In this document: positions 1-8,510 of the stretch, in pieces | How the letters are laid out: every line of letters begins with the position of its first letter | Numbering within the stretch: the stretch's first letter is position 1 | Assembly: GCA_030529845.1 (NCBI GenBank) | Contig: JAUMWB010000005.1 | Coordinates: 62,001 to 126,000 of the forward strand | Source: Rothia sp. (in: high G+C Gram-positive bacteria) | Lineage (GTDB): Bacteria; Actinomycetota; Actinomycetes; Actinomycetales; Micrococcaceae | DNA length: 64,000 nt | Reading direction: 5' to 3' | Notes under the pieces: generated by a model | Told to the model about the DNA's origin: nothing | The model's database searches: none | Seen by the model: only the letters and a program-made list of their open reading frames with translations | Position numbers and translations under genes: made by a program

Positions 1-1031
1 GCGGCCATATGGACCAGATTCTACGCGCCAAGAAAGAGAACCCCGGCGGCACCCTGGTAATTGTCGCCGGTTCCCAGCAGGACGCCGGTGAGCAGGCGGG
101 TATGAAGCACACCAAGCGCTACCGCTATGTGTCTGAGCACTTTAAGAACGATCCCCTCGTCATTGTCGATTCCCTCGATGAAACCGATCTCACCAGCCCT
201 GAAGCCTGGGATGACGCCCTGGACGGCTTCTGGGCTACCCATGTAGCGGCGGGCGCTGAGCGCCGCCTCTACCTGCTTGATGAAGAGCACAGCTCCCGCT
301 TTCGGGCAGGAAATCAGGACGCCGGCGGGCAGCCTACCGCCCGCCTGGCGCCTTGCCAGCTGGCGGCGTCCGAACCGGACATCCGGGAAAACCCGCTGGC
401 CCACTGGGACCTTATCACCCCGCCCTTCCGCCGTTTCTTTACCCGCAACGTCCTGGTGATGGGGGCTGCCTCGGGCGGCAAAACCACCCTGGTGGAGGAC
501 CTCGGCAAGCTCTATAACGCCCCCTACTCCTACGAGTACGCCCGGGTCTACCAGGTCGAGGCAAATATCCGCGATGAGGACTACGACCTGCTGGACTACC
601 AGAACGTGCTCACCGGCCAGTTCAACCTCAACCGCGAAACCATCGACAACCCCGGCAACCGGGGCCTTACCCTCATGGACACCGACGCCATGGTCACCAA
701 GGCCTACGCCGCCATGAGCGCCGCCGACCCCGCCAGCGAACTGAGCGAATCCGACTACGCCAAGCTGCTGCCCCTGGCTGACTCCCTGATTGCCAAGGCC
801 CGCTGGGACTTGATTCTTTTTATCCCGCCGGTGGGGGCCTCCGGCTACACTCTCGACGGCTTCCGCTCCCAGACCAATAACTCCGATGACTATCTCGGCG
901 AGATTTCCCGCATCATGCTGGCCGAGGTTGAGGCAGCCGGTCTGCTCGACCGCCTGGTCCTGCTGGATGGCGCGGGCTACGCTGAGCGCTATGAGCAGGC
1001 CAAGGCCGCTATCGAGCGCCTCCTCCCCTAA
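1..1031 (+). CDS. nadR: NadR-like NMN adenylyltransferase / ribosylnicotinamide kinase (5' partial)
   Basis: This is the 3' part of a bifunctional NAD-salvage enzyme that phosphorylates nicotinamide riboside and adenylates NMN in the cytosol. The frame stays open to the left edge. The two codons before the first Met (position 9) read Gly-His, which fits the end of the HxGH nucleotidyltransferase motif, so the true start lies outside the window. The C-terminal kinase domain shows a P-loop GAASGGKT near nt 461-486 and an LMDTDAMVT segment typical of the NadR/Ttd14 AAA family. pnuC begins 31 nt downstream, the classic NadR-PnuC pairing in which the kinase traps the imported riboside. The family call follows from the P-loop and the neighbour; the missing N-terminus cannot be checked here. 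Confidence 0.85.
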   Translation, partial: GHMDQILRAKKENPGGTLVIVAGSQQDAGEQAGMKHTKRYRYVSEHFKNDPLVIVDSLDETDLTSPEAWDDALDGFWATHVAAGAERRLYLLDEEHSSRFRAGNQDAGGQPTARLAPCQLAASEPDIRENPLAHWDLITPPFRRFFTRNVLVMGAASGGKTTLVEDLGKLYNAPYSYEYARVYQVEANIRDEDYDLLDYQNVLTGQFNLNRETIDNPGNRGLTLMDTDAMVTKAYAAMSAADPASELSESDYAKLLPLADSLIAKARWDLILFIPPVGASGYTLDGFRSQTNNSDDYLGEISRIMLAEVEAAGLLDRLVLLDGAGYAERYEQAKAAIERLLP

Positions 1032-1062
1032 CTTCCTACCCCCTGTCACCGAAAGAATTATC

Positions 1063-1944
1063 ATGAGCGCACCCCTGACTGGCCAGGTACCGGCCAACCC
1101 CCTGGCCCGCCTTGCCAAGGCCACCTACACCGACCTCTTCACCGGCTACAGCCCCTTCGAGAAGGTCTTCTTCCCCGCCCTGATTCTGCTGCAGGTCGTG
1201 GTCAGCACCGTGGCCTTTGAGGGCTGGCTGAGCTTCATCACCGCCTTTGCGGGCATGATCTGCGTGATTCTGGTGGGCAAGGGGCGCCTGTCGAACTACT
1301 TCTTCGGCATCGTGCAGAACGTGCCCTACCTGGTGCTGGCCTACCAGGCCTACTTCATCGGGGAAATTACTATTGCCGCCTTCTATGTGCTCACCCAGTT
1401 CTGGGGCCTCTACATGTGGCGCAAGAACATGCGGGCAGCCAAGACCCGGCCCGAGCTAGGCGGTGCCTCCTTTGACGGGGCTGGGCAGCTGGCTGGCAGC
1501 CGCGCGGTGACCAGCGGTACCGGAACTAGGGGCGCGGACGCCGGTGGGCAGGGGGCGGCGTCCGCCCTGGCTAGTGCCGCCCAAGGCACCGCCCTGGATG
1601 TGCAGACCCGCCGCCTGACCCTACCCGCTATCGCGGGCGTCCTGGCCCTCCTGGCAGCGGCCTCATGGGGCTACGGGGTGCTGTTGAACGGTTGGGGGTC
1701 CAACCAGCCCTATGTTGATGCCTTCACCACCGTGATTGCCCTGATTTCGCAGGTGCTGATGGTCTACCGCTTCCGCGAGCAGTGGATCGGCTGGCTGGTA
1801 CTGAACGCCGTGCAGATTTACCTGTGGTCAACGGTGGAAGGCGGCGGCAACATGGCCATTATGGCCATGTACCTGGGCTTTATCGCCAACTCAGTCTACG
1901 GCTGGTATAACTGGACCAAGCTGTCCCGCGGGGCACAGGGCTAG
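1063..1944 (+). CDS. pnuC: PnuC nicotinamide riboside transporter
   Basis: This is a membrane facilitator for nicotinamide riboside, 293 aa. The start is the ATG of MSAPLTG. An upstream in-frame extension overlaps the nadR end and is a shadow. Hydrophobic segments cover about residues 40-130 and 190-285, with family-like stretches such as FWGLYMWRKN and the C-terminal NSVYGWYNWTKL. Between the two membrane halves sits a Gly/Ala-rich cytoplasmic linker of about 60 residues (nt 1470-1610) that makes the protein longer than the usual 220-240 aa. The linker contains two copies of the GCGGACGC/GCGTCCGC word that is over-used across the window. It is probably co-transcribed with nadR. Confidence 0.9.
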   Translation: MSAPLTGQVPANPLARLAKATYTDLFTGYSPFEKVFFPALILLQVVVSTVAFEGWLSFITAFAGMICVILVGKGRLSNYFFGIVQNVPYLVLAYQAYFIGEITIAAFYVLTQFWGLYMWRKNMRAAKTRPELGGASFDGAGQLAGSRAVTSGTGTRGADAGGQGAASALASAAQGTALDVQTRRLTLPAIAGVLALLAAASWGYGVLLNGWGSNQPYVDAFTTVIALISQVLMVYRFREQWIGWLVLNAVQIYLWSTVEGGGNMAIMAMYLGFIANSVYGWYNWTKLSRGAQG

Positions 1945-1982
1945 AACTAGAGAACTAACCAAGAAAGAGTGACCAGAGAAGA

Positions 1983-2210
1983 CGCCCCGCACTCGCGCTC
2001 GCTGCCGACCCTCTCGCTGGTTCGCTAGCTGGCTCGCAAGCTCGCCAGATTCGCACCGAGATTTATTTTCCTCGCGCGCTCGGAATCTCGGTGCTCATCA
2101 CTAGCGATTCACGCCCCGCCTTGCGGCGGATTCCGTTCGCTCTTGCGTGCTCGCGCGCTCGCACCCGCTCACTTCATCCGAGCCAGCAGCTTCGCTGCGA
2201 GTGCGGGGCG
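1983..2210. repeat. Long structured repeat, family A copy 1
   Basis: The pnuC-tRNA intergenic region holds a 228-bp element closed by a perfect 14-bp inverted repeat (1983-1996 with 2197-2210). It shares long stretches with 55885-56043 in the opposite orientation, including 42 identical bases at 2104-2145. An internal hairpin (2053-2063 with 2084-2094) lies in a stretch present only in this copy. There is no convincing ORF. The terminal stems differ in sequence between the two copies but are complementary within each copy. Confidence 0.8.
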
Positions 2211-2291
2211 CCCAATGTTAGTTCCTCAGTAGATAGCTCAGAATTCCAACCATAGATACTTGAGAAGGATGCCTGCTTCTGAGCAAAGAAA

Positions 2292-2327
2292 AAGCCGGTT
2301 TCATCAAGTGGGCGATGAAACCGGCTT
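2292..2327 (-). terminator. Rho-independent terminator of tRNA-Ser
   Basis: A perfect 14-bp stem (2292-2305 with 2314-2327) and an 8-nt loop are followed on the minus strand by a T-rich run. It lies immediately downstream of the minus-strand tRNA-Ser. Confidence 0.9.
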
Positions 2328-2330
2328 CAG

Positions 2331-2415
2331 CGGAGGATGGGGGATTTGAACCCCCGAGGGCGTGAACCCAACACGCGTTCCAGGCGTGCGCCATAGGCCG
2401 CTAGGCGAATCCTCC
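2331..2415 (-). tRNA. tRNA-Ser (GGA)
   Basis: The minus strand folds as a class II tRNA. The acceptor stem GGAGGAT pairs with ATCCTCC and is followed by a G discriminator. The anticodon stem CACGC/GCGTG encloses loop CTGGAAC, giving anticodon GGA. A long variable arm (TTGGGTTCACGCCC region) and T-loop GGTTCAAATCC are present. The 3' CCA is not encoded. A strong terminator follows, so it is probably a single-gene unit. Confidence 0.95.
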
Positions 2416-2620
2416 AGGCTGTTGCTTAGCTATTTACATAGCTTCACGAAAGCGAACAGATACGAGCATACCCCATGCGCGGGCGTCCGCGCAAATCGGG
2501 GGTGCGGGCGGGGTGTGGCGTCCGCACCGCTAAACCGGGGGCACACAAAACCTAGCCGGAGCCTGCAAAGCAGCTTTACCCGCCCTTTGTTTTTCGTGGC
2601 GGCTTAGGGTACAGTTATTG

Positions 2621-2709
2621 GAGCCCCTTACGTGGCGTCATCTTGGAAAACTCCCCCAGGGCCGGAAGGCAGCAAGGGTATCTGGGCTCTGACGGGTGCG
2701 TAGGGGGTC
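2621..2709 (+). ncRNA. ffs: Signal recognition particle RNA, small bacterial (4.5S) type
   Basis: The segment contains the invariant SRP domain IV elements GGCCGGAAGGCAGCAAGGG on the 5' side and GGGCTCTGACGGGTGCG on the 3' side. They are closed by an outer stem of CCCC against GGGG near both ends. A T-rich stretch (TCTTTATTTT) follows and probably ends transcription. The RNA works with Ffh in targeting membrane proteins. Ends are estimated from the outer stem to within a few bases. Its position just upstream of dnaX-recR is a common actinobacterial arrangement. Confidence 0.92.
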
Positions 2710-2891
2710 TTTATTTTGCCCGGCGCCTTTAGGCCAACCTCCTTAAGCCTTTCGCGCACGGTTCTTAAAACGTCAGCCACCCCCACTACACTGTTAATCA
2801 GCACACCCGGGGCGGCGAGCGCCTGATTTTTTCTCTCTGCTTTTCTCTCTGGGCCGGGCTCAGTTTTTCTGCACTCAACCGAAGGTTTATT

Positions 2892-5800
2892 GTGAGCACT
2901 GCGCTGTATCGCCGTTATCGCCCTGAGTCGTTTGCCGACGTCATTGGGCAGGAGCATGTCACCGAACCTCTCATGACTGCCCTTGAGAAGAACAGGGTCA
3001 ATCACGCTTACCTGTTCTCGGGTCCGCGGGGGTGTGGCAAGACCACCTCGGCGCGTATTTTGGCGCGTTGCCTCAACTGTGCCCAGGGCCCTACGCCTAC
3101 TCCCTGTGGTGTGTGTGAGTCCTGTAAGGAGCTTTCCCGCGACGGCGGCGGTTCGCTCGATGTGATTGAGATGGACGCCGCCTCCCACGGCGGTGTGGAC
3201 CACGCCCGTGACCTGCGTGAACGCGCCACCTTTGCACCGGTGCGCGACCGCTACAAGATTTTCATTATCGACGAGGCCCACATGGTCACCCGCGAGGGCT
3301 TCAACGCCCTGCTCAAGATCGTGGAAGAACCTCCGGCGCATATTAAGTTTATTTTTGCGACCACCGAGCCTAACAAGGTGCTGGGCACTATTCGGTCGCG
3401 TACCCACCACTACCCCTTCCGCCTGGTGCCCCCGCAGATTCTGGGGGGCTACCTGGCTAAACTCTGCGCTGAAGAGGGTGTTAAGGTTGCCGACGGTGTG
3501 CTGCCGCTGGTGGTTCGTGCCGGTGGCGGGTCGGTGCGTGACTCGCTCTCGATTCTTGACCAGCTCATGGCGGGTGCTTCTGATGAGCAGGGCATCTCCT
3601 ACGACCTGGCAGTTGCCCTGCTGGGCTTTACCCACGGTGAGCTGCTCGACGAGGTCGTTGATGCCTTCGCTTCTGGTTCTGCCGCCGAGGTTTTTGCGTC
3701 GGTTGACAGGGTGGTTCAGACCGGTCAGGACCCCCGCCGTTTTGTCGAAGACCTGCTCGAACGTTTCCGCGACCTAATTATTGTCAAAGCTGTACCCGAT
3801 TCAGCAGGTTCAATTCTGCGAGGCCTGGCCGCTGACCAGCTTGATCGTATGCGAGCTCAGGCTGAGCAGCTGGGTTCGGCGGAGCTGTCGCGGGCTGCGG
3901 ACGTCACCAACGAGGCTCTCAATGAGATGAGCGGGGCTATGAACCCCCAGCTTCACCTGGAACTTCTGTGCGCCCGTATTCTGCTGGCCGCCGGGGAGCA
4001 GGCGGTTGGCAACCTAGCGGCCCGCCTGGATCGGCTTGAGCGCAGGCTGGCCTCGGGTCAGTTCCCTGCACCCGCCGGTGGCGGTTCTGGGCAGGCGGGT
4101 TCCAGCGGCACCGGTGCGGACGCCGCCAGCCCCCTGGCGCGCGCCCGGCAGCAGCTAGCCCAGCAGGGCAGTGGCGCGCATCAGGGAGTAGACGCAGGTC
4201 AGGCCCCTGCCCAGCAGGGTCATTCTCAGCAGCAACCCCCCGTGCGGCAAGGCCAGCACAACCAGCCAGACCAGCAGGGCCCCCCCCAGCAGCAGGCCCA
4301 GCCGGGTCAGCAGACTCAGGCCCCTACCCAGCCGGGTGGCGCTCCCCTAGCCGCTGCGCCCTTGGCTGGGGCTCCTGTGGCGGGTGCTCCTCTCAGTGGC
4401 GCCCCGCTGGCGGGTCGAGGAGTTCCTCCACTGGGTGGAGCCCAGTCGCCCGCCCAGCAACCCCAAGGCACCCAGGCCGGGCAGCAGGCGTCCGCACCGC
4501 TGGCAAACACAGGTCAGCAGACCTCGCAGGTACCCCAGCAGACTCGCATCTCCCCCGCACCCCAGAATCCAGCACACCCCGTGCCCGGTGAAAACACCGT
4601 AGATATGGTGGCTAACTCCTGGGCCGACGTGGTGGCTAAGGTTCCCTCAGCCTTTGCTCGCGTCCAGTTCGCCCTCTGCGAGCCCTCCAAGTTCGAGAAC
4701 GGGGCGCTTTTCCTGCGCGCTGAACTACCTGTGCTCAAGGCGGTTAAGGAATACCTGCCGCAGCTTCAGCAGGCCCTCTTCCAGGTTCTGGGTCTGCAGG
4801 TACAGCTGCGCGGCGAAATTAAGAAGCCCGGTGACGGCGGCAATCCCGGTGGCGGGCGCCCGGGTAACGGTCGTCCCGGTGGGCCAGGCCCGTCGGGTGG
4901 GAGCCCGGCGCCCAATGGCTCTGCCCAGCCCACTAGCCAGCAGGTGCGGGAGCAGCAGCTCCCGGCCGATGTTGCCGAGGGCCCGCGCGGGGGCGAGCAG
5001 GCCTGGGCGGCTCACGGCCAGCCCCGCTCCGAAGAGCCCCCCTCGTGGAGCCCCAACGACTGGAATAACCCCGTCACCTCCTGGTCGGTCGCAGCTATCC
5101 CCGGCGACGACGCCACCGAGGCACCCAGAGCCGCCGAGTCTGTCGAGACTAGCGAGCAGGCCAAGGAGCCAGCGAACGAGCAGGCCGCGTCCGCACCGCG
5201 CCTGCGCGTGATTGAGGGTCAAGCTGACCCCCTTGAAATCGCTAAGGCTCAGCACCCCTCCCGCGGCCCCCAGGAGCAGCACAACATTTCCCTGGCGCGG
5301 GACGAGGCCCAGGCCTCAGGCCCCGAAGAAACCGGCCCCCAGATGCCCCATGAGGACAGCCCGCACGCGGTGTCGCTTGAACCCGTACCCACCAGCGAGG
5401 GTCTGGCCGAGCAGGGGCACAAGGACGCCGATAATGCTGCCCTGCAAGAAGAGGCCAAGAGCGAAAACAGCCCTGCCCCCCAGGCACCAGGCCAGGTTCA
5501 GACCCCGTCCCAGGCACCAGCACCAAGCCAAACACCAGCCCCGAACCAAGCCCCGGTAGCCTACGAGTACGCTGACTACGACGGCGGTTACTTTGACGAT
5601 GCCCCCGAGGACGAACCCGAGTACGTCGCCGGGGTTGGCTACCTTAAGGCAGAGTCCTCACAGGACGCCCCGGCTCAACCAGCTGTTCAGCCAACCGCTC
5701 AGACACCGGTACCTGCTGCCGCTCGTACCCCGCAGGCAACCCCCTCTTCGAGTGCACCCTTGGCAGGCGCTGGCGCCCCCGGTGCTCCCCTGGCGCAGGG

Positions 5801-6119
5801 CACGCAAGCCCCGGCGTCCGCAGCGCACCAGAACGAGCGGCAGAAGGAACAGCAGAGCCAGCAGGCACGCCCCCAGCCCGCCACCGAACAGCCCGGCGGT
5901 AAGAAGCTCTCCTTCCGAGAGCGCCACGCCGCCCAGATTGCAGCCGGCCAGCGAGCCGTCCAGCAGGCCCAGACCCCGGCACCGGTGGAAGCTCCCGAGG
6001 ACTTCACCCCCAGCGACGACGATGCCGCCCTGGAGTCGTCCGTACTGATTGGCCAGCGGGCCGTTGAAAAGATTTTGGGCGGCAAAGTCATTGATGAACA
6101 GCCCCTTCACCAGGGCTAA
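2892..6119 (+). CDS. dnaX: DNA polymerase III subunits gamma/tau
   Basis: This is the clamp-loader ATPase of the replisome, 1075 aa, starting at GTG with a GAAGG ribosome site at 2881. The N-terminus is a canonical AAA+ domain: Walker A GPRGCGKT (44-51), zinc-binding cysteines around C60, C63, C72, C75 and C78, Walker B IFIIDEAH (123-130), sensor I FATTEPNKV (155-163), and SRT (169-171) where SRC is usual. The DNA-polymerase-III-type helical region runs to about residue 370. From about 390 to 540 and again from about 650 to 1010 it is a very long Pro/Gln/Ala-rich, probably disordered linker. A folded tau-like segment (about 570-650, WADVVAKVPSAFARVQF) lies between them. The linker is rich in GCGTCCGC words. 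recR follows after 12 nt, a conserved pair. Confidence 0.95.
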   Translation: MSTALYRRYRPESFADVIGQEHVTEPLMTALEKNRVNHAYLFSGPRGCGKTTSARILARCLNCAQGPTPTPCGVCESCKELSRDGGGSLDVIEMDAASHGGVDHARDLRERATFAPVRDRYKIFIIDEAHMVTREGFNALLKIVEEPPAHIKFIFATTEPNKVLGTIRSRTHHYPFRLVPPQILGGYLAKLCAEEGVKVADGVLPLVVRAGGGSVRDSLSILDQLMAGASDEQGISYDLAVALLGFTHGELLDEVVDAFASGSAAEVFASVDRVVQTGQDPRRFVEDLLERFRDLIIVKAVPDSAGSILRGLAADQLDRMRAQAEQLGSAELSRAADVTNEALNEMSGAMNPQLHLELLCARILLAAGEQAVGNLAARLDRLERRLASGQFPAPAGGGSGQAGSSGTGADAASPLARARQQLAQQGSGAHQGVDAGQAPAQQGHSQQQPPVRQGQHNQPDQQGPPQQQAQPGQQTQAPTQPGGAPLAAAPLAGAPVAGAPLSGAPLAGRGVPPLGGAQSPAQQPQGTQAGQQASAPLANTGQQTSQVPQQTRISPAPQNPAHPVPGENTVDMVANSWADVVAKVPSAFARVQFALCEPSKFENGALFLRAELPVLKAVKEYLPQLQQALFQVLGLQVQLRGEIKKPGDGGNPGGGRPGNGRPGGPGPSGGSPAPNGSAQPTSQQVREQQLPADVAEGPRGGEQAWAAHGQPRSEEPPSWSPNDWNNPVTSWSVAAIPGDDATEAPRAAESVETSEQAKEPANEQAASAPRLRVIEGQADPLEIAKAQHPSRGPQEQHNISLARDEAQASGPEETGPQMPHEDSPHAVSLEPVPTSEGLAEQGHKDADNAALQEEAKSENSPAPQAPGQVQTPSQAPAPSQTPAPNQAPVAYEYADYDGGYFDDAPEDEPEYVAGVGYLKAESSQDAPAQPAVQPTAQTPVPAAARTPQATPSSSAPLAGAGAPGAPLAQGTQAPASAAHQNERQKEQQSQQARPQPATEQPGGKKLSFRERHAAQIAAGQRAVQQAQTPAPVEAPEDFTPSDDDAALESSVLIGQRAVEKILGGKVIDEQPLHQG

Positions 6120-6131
6120 CAAGGAGTTTTT

Positions 6132-7241
6132 GTGTACGAAAGTGCCGTCCAAAACCTGATTGACGAGCTGGGTAGGCTGCCCGGTGTGGGCCCCAAGTCA
6201 GCCCAGCGTATCGCCTTCTACATTTTGAATGCGGAAAGCTCTGAGATGGCCAAGCTCACCGACGCTATCGCGCGTGTGAAGAAGACCGTGAGCTTCTGCG
6301 ATATCTGCGGCAACGTCTCTGAAACCAAGCTCTGCGCTATCTGCCGCGACGAGCAGCGCGACCCGGCGGTGCTCTGCGTGGTGGAGGAATCCAAGGACGT
6401 GGTAGCCGTTGAACGCACCCGCTCCTTTACCGGCCGTTACCATGTGCTGGGCGGGTCCATTAACCCGATGGCCGGTATTGGGCCGGAGCAGTTACGCATC
6501 CGCGAGCTGGTGGCCCGCCTGTCGGATGAGCGCATCACCGAGCTGATTCTCGCCATGGACCCCAACCTTGAGGGTGAAGCTACCGCAACCTACCTCTCAC
6601 GCCTACTGGTGCCTATCGGTATTCGTGTATCGCGCCTGGCGTCGGGCCTGCCGGTCGGTGGCGACCTGGAATACGCCGACGAAATCACCCTGGGCCGGGC
6701 CCTTGAGGGCCGCCGCATTATCAGCGAGGGCACCCGCGCCGAGACCGCTAACCCCGCCGAAGATTTTGAGGCTGCCCTTGAGGCAGAAACCGAGGCCAAG
6801 GAGCAGCAGGCTGCCGCGGAGCAGGCGGCTAAGGGCCCGAGGGCCCGCTGGTCTGGTTCTATGTTTGATGACCTTGATGGCGCGGATGCCAAGACCTCCT
6901 CCCCCACCGAGGGGCAGCAGGGCGGGGGGAAGCGTCCGGACGCCACCCCCGCAGCTCCCAGCGAACCTTCCCCGGCTGAGGGGCAGCAGGGGGACCTAAA
7001 CGAAGAGCTCTTGGAGCAGGAGCTGGCGGGCATTCCGGGTGAGCTATCGGCCGAAGAGAAGGCTGAACTCGCGGCGGCTGCCGCTTTTGAGGCTGAAGAG
7101 GCCGGTGAGGGCGTGCAGTCAGAAGAGCTGCGCGATGCCTACCAGGCCAAGCTGGAAGAACTGAAAAAGACTCCCTTGCGCACGGTCGCTCCCGAGATTC
7201 CGCCGATTCCGGGTAAGACCTATGTGAACCCCTGGACCTAG
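6132..7241 (+). CDS. recR: Recombination protein RecR with long C-terminal extension
   Basis: This is the recombination mediator that works with RecO/RecF on gapped DNA. The GTG start is preceded by AAGGAG at 6120-6125. Residues 1-200 are typical: N-terminal helix-hairpin-helix ([19 protein letters not shown]), Cys4 zinc finger (C56, C59, C68, C71), and a Toprim domain with EES (85-87) and [12 protein letters not shown] (141-152). RecR is normally about 200 aa. This one has 369, with about 170 extra residues that are acidic and Ala/Glu-rich and end in a less biased tail, [13 protein letters not shown]. The extension is in frame with no internal stop, so it looks like a genuine fusion or tail. 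Its function is unknown. Confidence 0.93.
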   Translation: MYESAVQNLIDELGRLPGVGPKSAQRIAFYILNAESSEMAKLTDAIARVKKTVSFCDICGNVSETKLCAICRDEQRDPAVLCVVEESKDVVAVERTRSFTGRYHVLGGSINPMAGIGPEQLRIRELVARLSDERITELILAMDPNLEGEATATYLSRLLVPIGIRVSRLASGLPVGGDLEYADEITLGRALEGRRIISEGTRAETANPAEDFEAALEAETEAKEQQAAAEQAAKGPRARWSGSMFDDLDGADAKTSSPTEGQQGGGKRPDATPAAPSEPSPAEGQQGDLNEELLEQELAGIPGELSAEEKAELAAAAAFEAEEAGEGVQSEELRDAYQAKLEELKKTPLRTVAPEIPPIPGKTYVNPWT

Positions 7242-7313
7242 CCGCACCCAGAGGACATCTATCAAACCACAAAAAGTATTGAACATCACTTTTACCTGTG
7301 GAAAAATATAGAT

Positions 7314-7520
7314 ATGTCTAAAAAAATCATCAGCCTAGCGTTTCTAGCCGGCTCTCTTTTCCTCATAGGCCTCACCCCATCGGCACAGGCCTTTCCACAT
7401 CCTATTCCCTGTGCGCTCCCTGCTGGCACGTCCCAGCCTTCGGTCGTTTGCGAAAACTGGCGTGACTACCTCGACCCACGCGATGTTTGCGACCCAAAGC
7501 TCATTATCTGTAGACGTTAA
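7314..7520 (+). CDS. Small secreted protein, unknown
   Basis: This encodes 68 aa with a clear Sec signal peptide (MSKKIISLAFLAGSLFLIGL, cleavage probably after AQA near residue 26). The mature part is about 42 residues with four cysteines (CALP, CENW, CDPK, CRR), consistent with two disulfides. The coding DNA is distinctly AT-richer than dnaX-recR. There is no clear Shine-Dalgarno sequence, and the gene ends 26 nt before the next one. It starts an AT-richer segment that ends at the 8327-8360 terminator. I do not recognise the family. Confidence 0.5.
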   Translation: MSKKIISLAFLAGSLFLIGLTPSAQAFPHPIPCALPAGTSQPSVVCENWRDYLDPRDVCDPKLIICRR

Positions 7521-7546
7521 AAATCATGCAATCGGAAGGAGGCACA

Positions 7547-8302
7547 ATGCGCATCCGACTCGTTTTAATACCAATTTCATTAGCGCTTGCAACCATAACT
7601 CAGTTCATTTTCTACAGCGGTCCAACCCGTCATGTTGACCTAACAATTGTCAGCATGAGCCTTATATCCTTACTGTTAAGCCTTATTGCTTTAGCCCTAA
7701 CAGGCACAAAAGACCGCGGTACTTCCCAGGTTTCTCGCCCTGTAGAGATGTCCATAATGTTTATCATCACTCTAGGGCTTATTTTTCTACAGAATGCTGT
7801 CTACAGCCTACTCGTAGCCTCCACACCACCCCCTCATTATCATTACGATCAACTTTTCTCTCAACAGAGTGTTTTCTGGAGCCAGGCTCTTAACCTGACT
7901 CATATCTTTACCCTGCTTTCTCTCTGCCTTGCCACCACGCGATTTGTTCAAGAGCATACCCCCGCTTTACTCCCAGCGATTGCTAGCTCTGCTTCTATAG
8001 CTGCCCTTCTTTCTCTACCCTTGGGACTACCGGGCTTAACGGCAGGCATCGTACTGGCTCTGGCAGTTACAACGGCCAGCAACTATATCCAAAGCATAAC
8101 GGGGCTACTCCTTGCTTTTATCGCGCTCTTGGGTTGTGCCTGGGCAATTAGCCAGACATCAGTAACACAGCTGTATGCGGTATCGGACTACCTTTACCTC
8201 ACCACAAACATCCTGGCAGTAGTAGCCGGCCTAACGGCCCTACTAGGTCTCTTCCGCTGGAATGCCAACCGATCATCGCCCCTAGCAACACATAGCAAGT
8301 AG
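7547..8302 (+). CDS. Polytopic membrane protein, unknown
   Basis: This encodes 251 aa. I chose the ATG at 7547 because AAGGAGG sits 6-7 nt upstream. An ATG at 7526 would lie before that ribosome site. The protein is almost entirely hydrophobic, with about eight predicted membrane spans (first IRLVLIPISLALATITQFIF, last LYLTTNILAVVAGLTALLGLF) and short loops. No catalytic motif is visible. It follows the small secreted protein and precedes a terminator, so the two may form a short operon. AT-rich base use suggests a recently gained accessory unit. Confidence 0.65.
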   Translation: MRIRLVLIPISLALATITQFIFYSGPTRHVDLTIVSMSLISLLLSLIALALTGTKDRGTSQVSRPVEMSIMFIITLGLIFLQNAVYSLLVASTPPPHYHYDQLFSQQSVFWSQALNLTHIFTLLSLCLATTRFVQEHTPALLPAIASSASIAALLSLPLGLPGLTAGIVLALAVTTASNYIQSITGLLLAFIALLGCAWAISQTSVTQLYAVSDYLYLTTNILAVVAGLTALLGLFRWNANRSSPLATHSK

Positions 8303-8326
8303 TTCAGCGTCTTTCTGGCATAAAAC

Positions 8327-8360
8327 GTGGCTCCTCATACCTAGAGGAGCCACATTTTTA
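8327..8360 (+). terminator. Terminator after membrane-protein gene
   Basis: A 10-bp stem (8327-8336 with 8344-8353) and a 7-nt loop are followed by ATTTTTAT. It separates the AT-rich unit from the aspartokinase leader. Confidence 0.85.
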
Positions 8361-8510
8361 TAGGCTAAAGCTCTTGCGTAATCTACCGTCATACACGTCA
8401 AATTCCCGTCATTTGAGCAAAAATCGTTCAAGTGCGACGCCCACCCCTACGATAGTTTTAGGCCGGAAAATGCCCGGCACCTTCAACACCTTTTTACTGG
8501 AGAAGTTTCA

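Noticed and set aside
886..1062. Upstream extension of the pnuC frame
   Set aside because: It overlaps the nadR end out of frame and lacks a ribosome site; the ATG at 1063 starts a normal PnuC.
21..1124. Long minus-strand open frame over nadR
   Set aside because: It is antisense to a well-supported gene, with biased Gly/Val composition and no recognisable motif; a GC-skew shadow.
2362..2607. 81-aa plus-strand ORF
   Set aside because: It runs through the tRNA-Ser gene and has no coding signal.
2628..3635. 335-aa minus-strand ORF
   Set aside because: It covers the SRP RNA and the start of dnaX on the wrong strand; a shadow.
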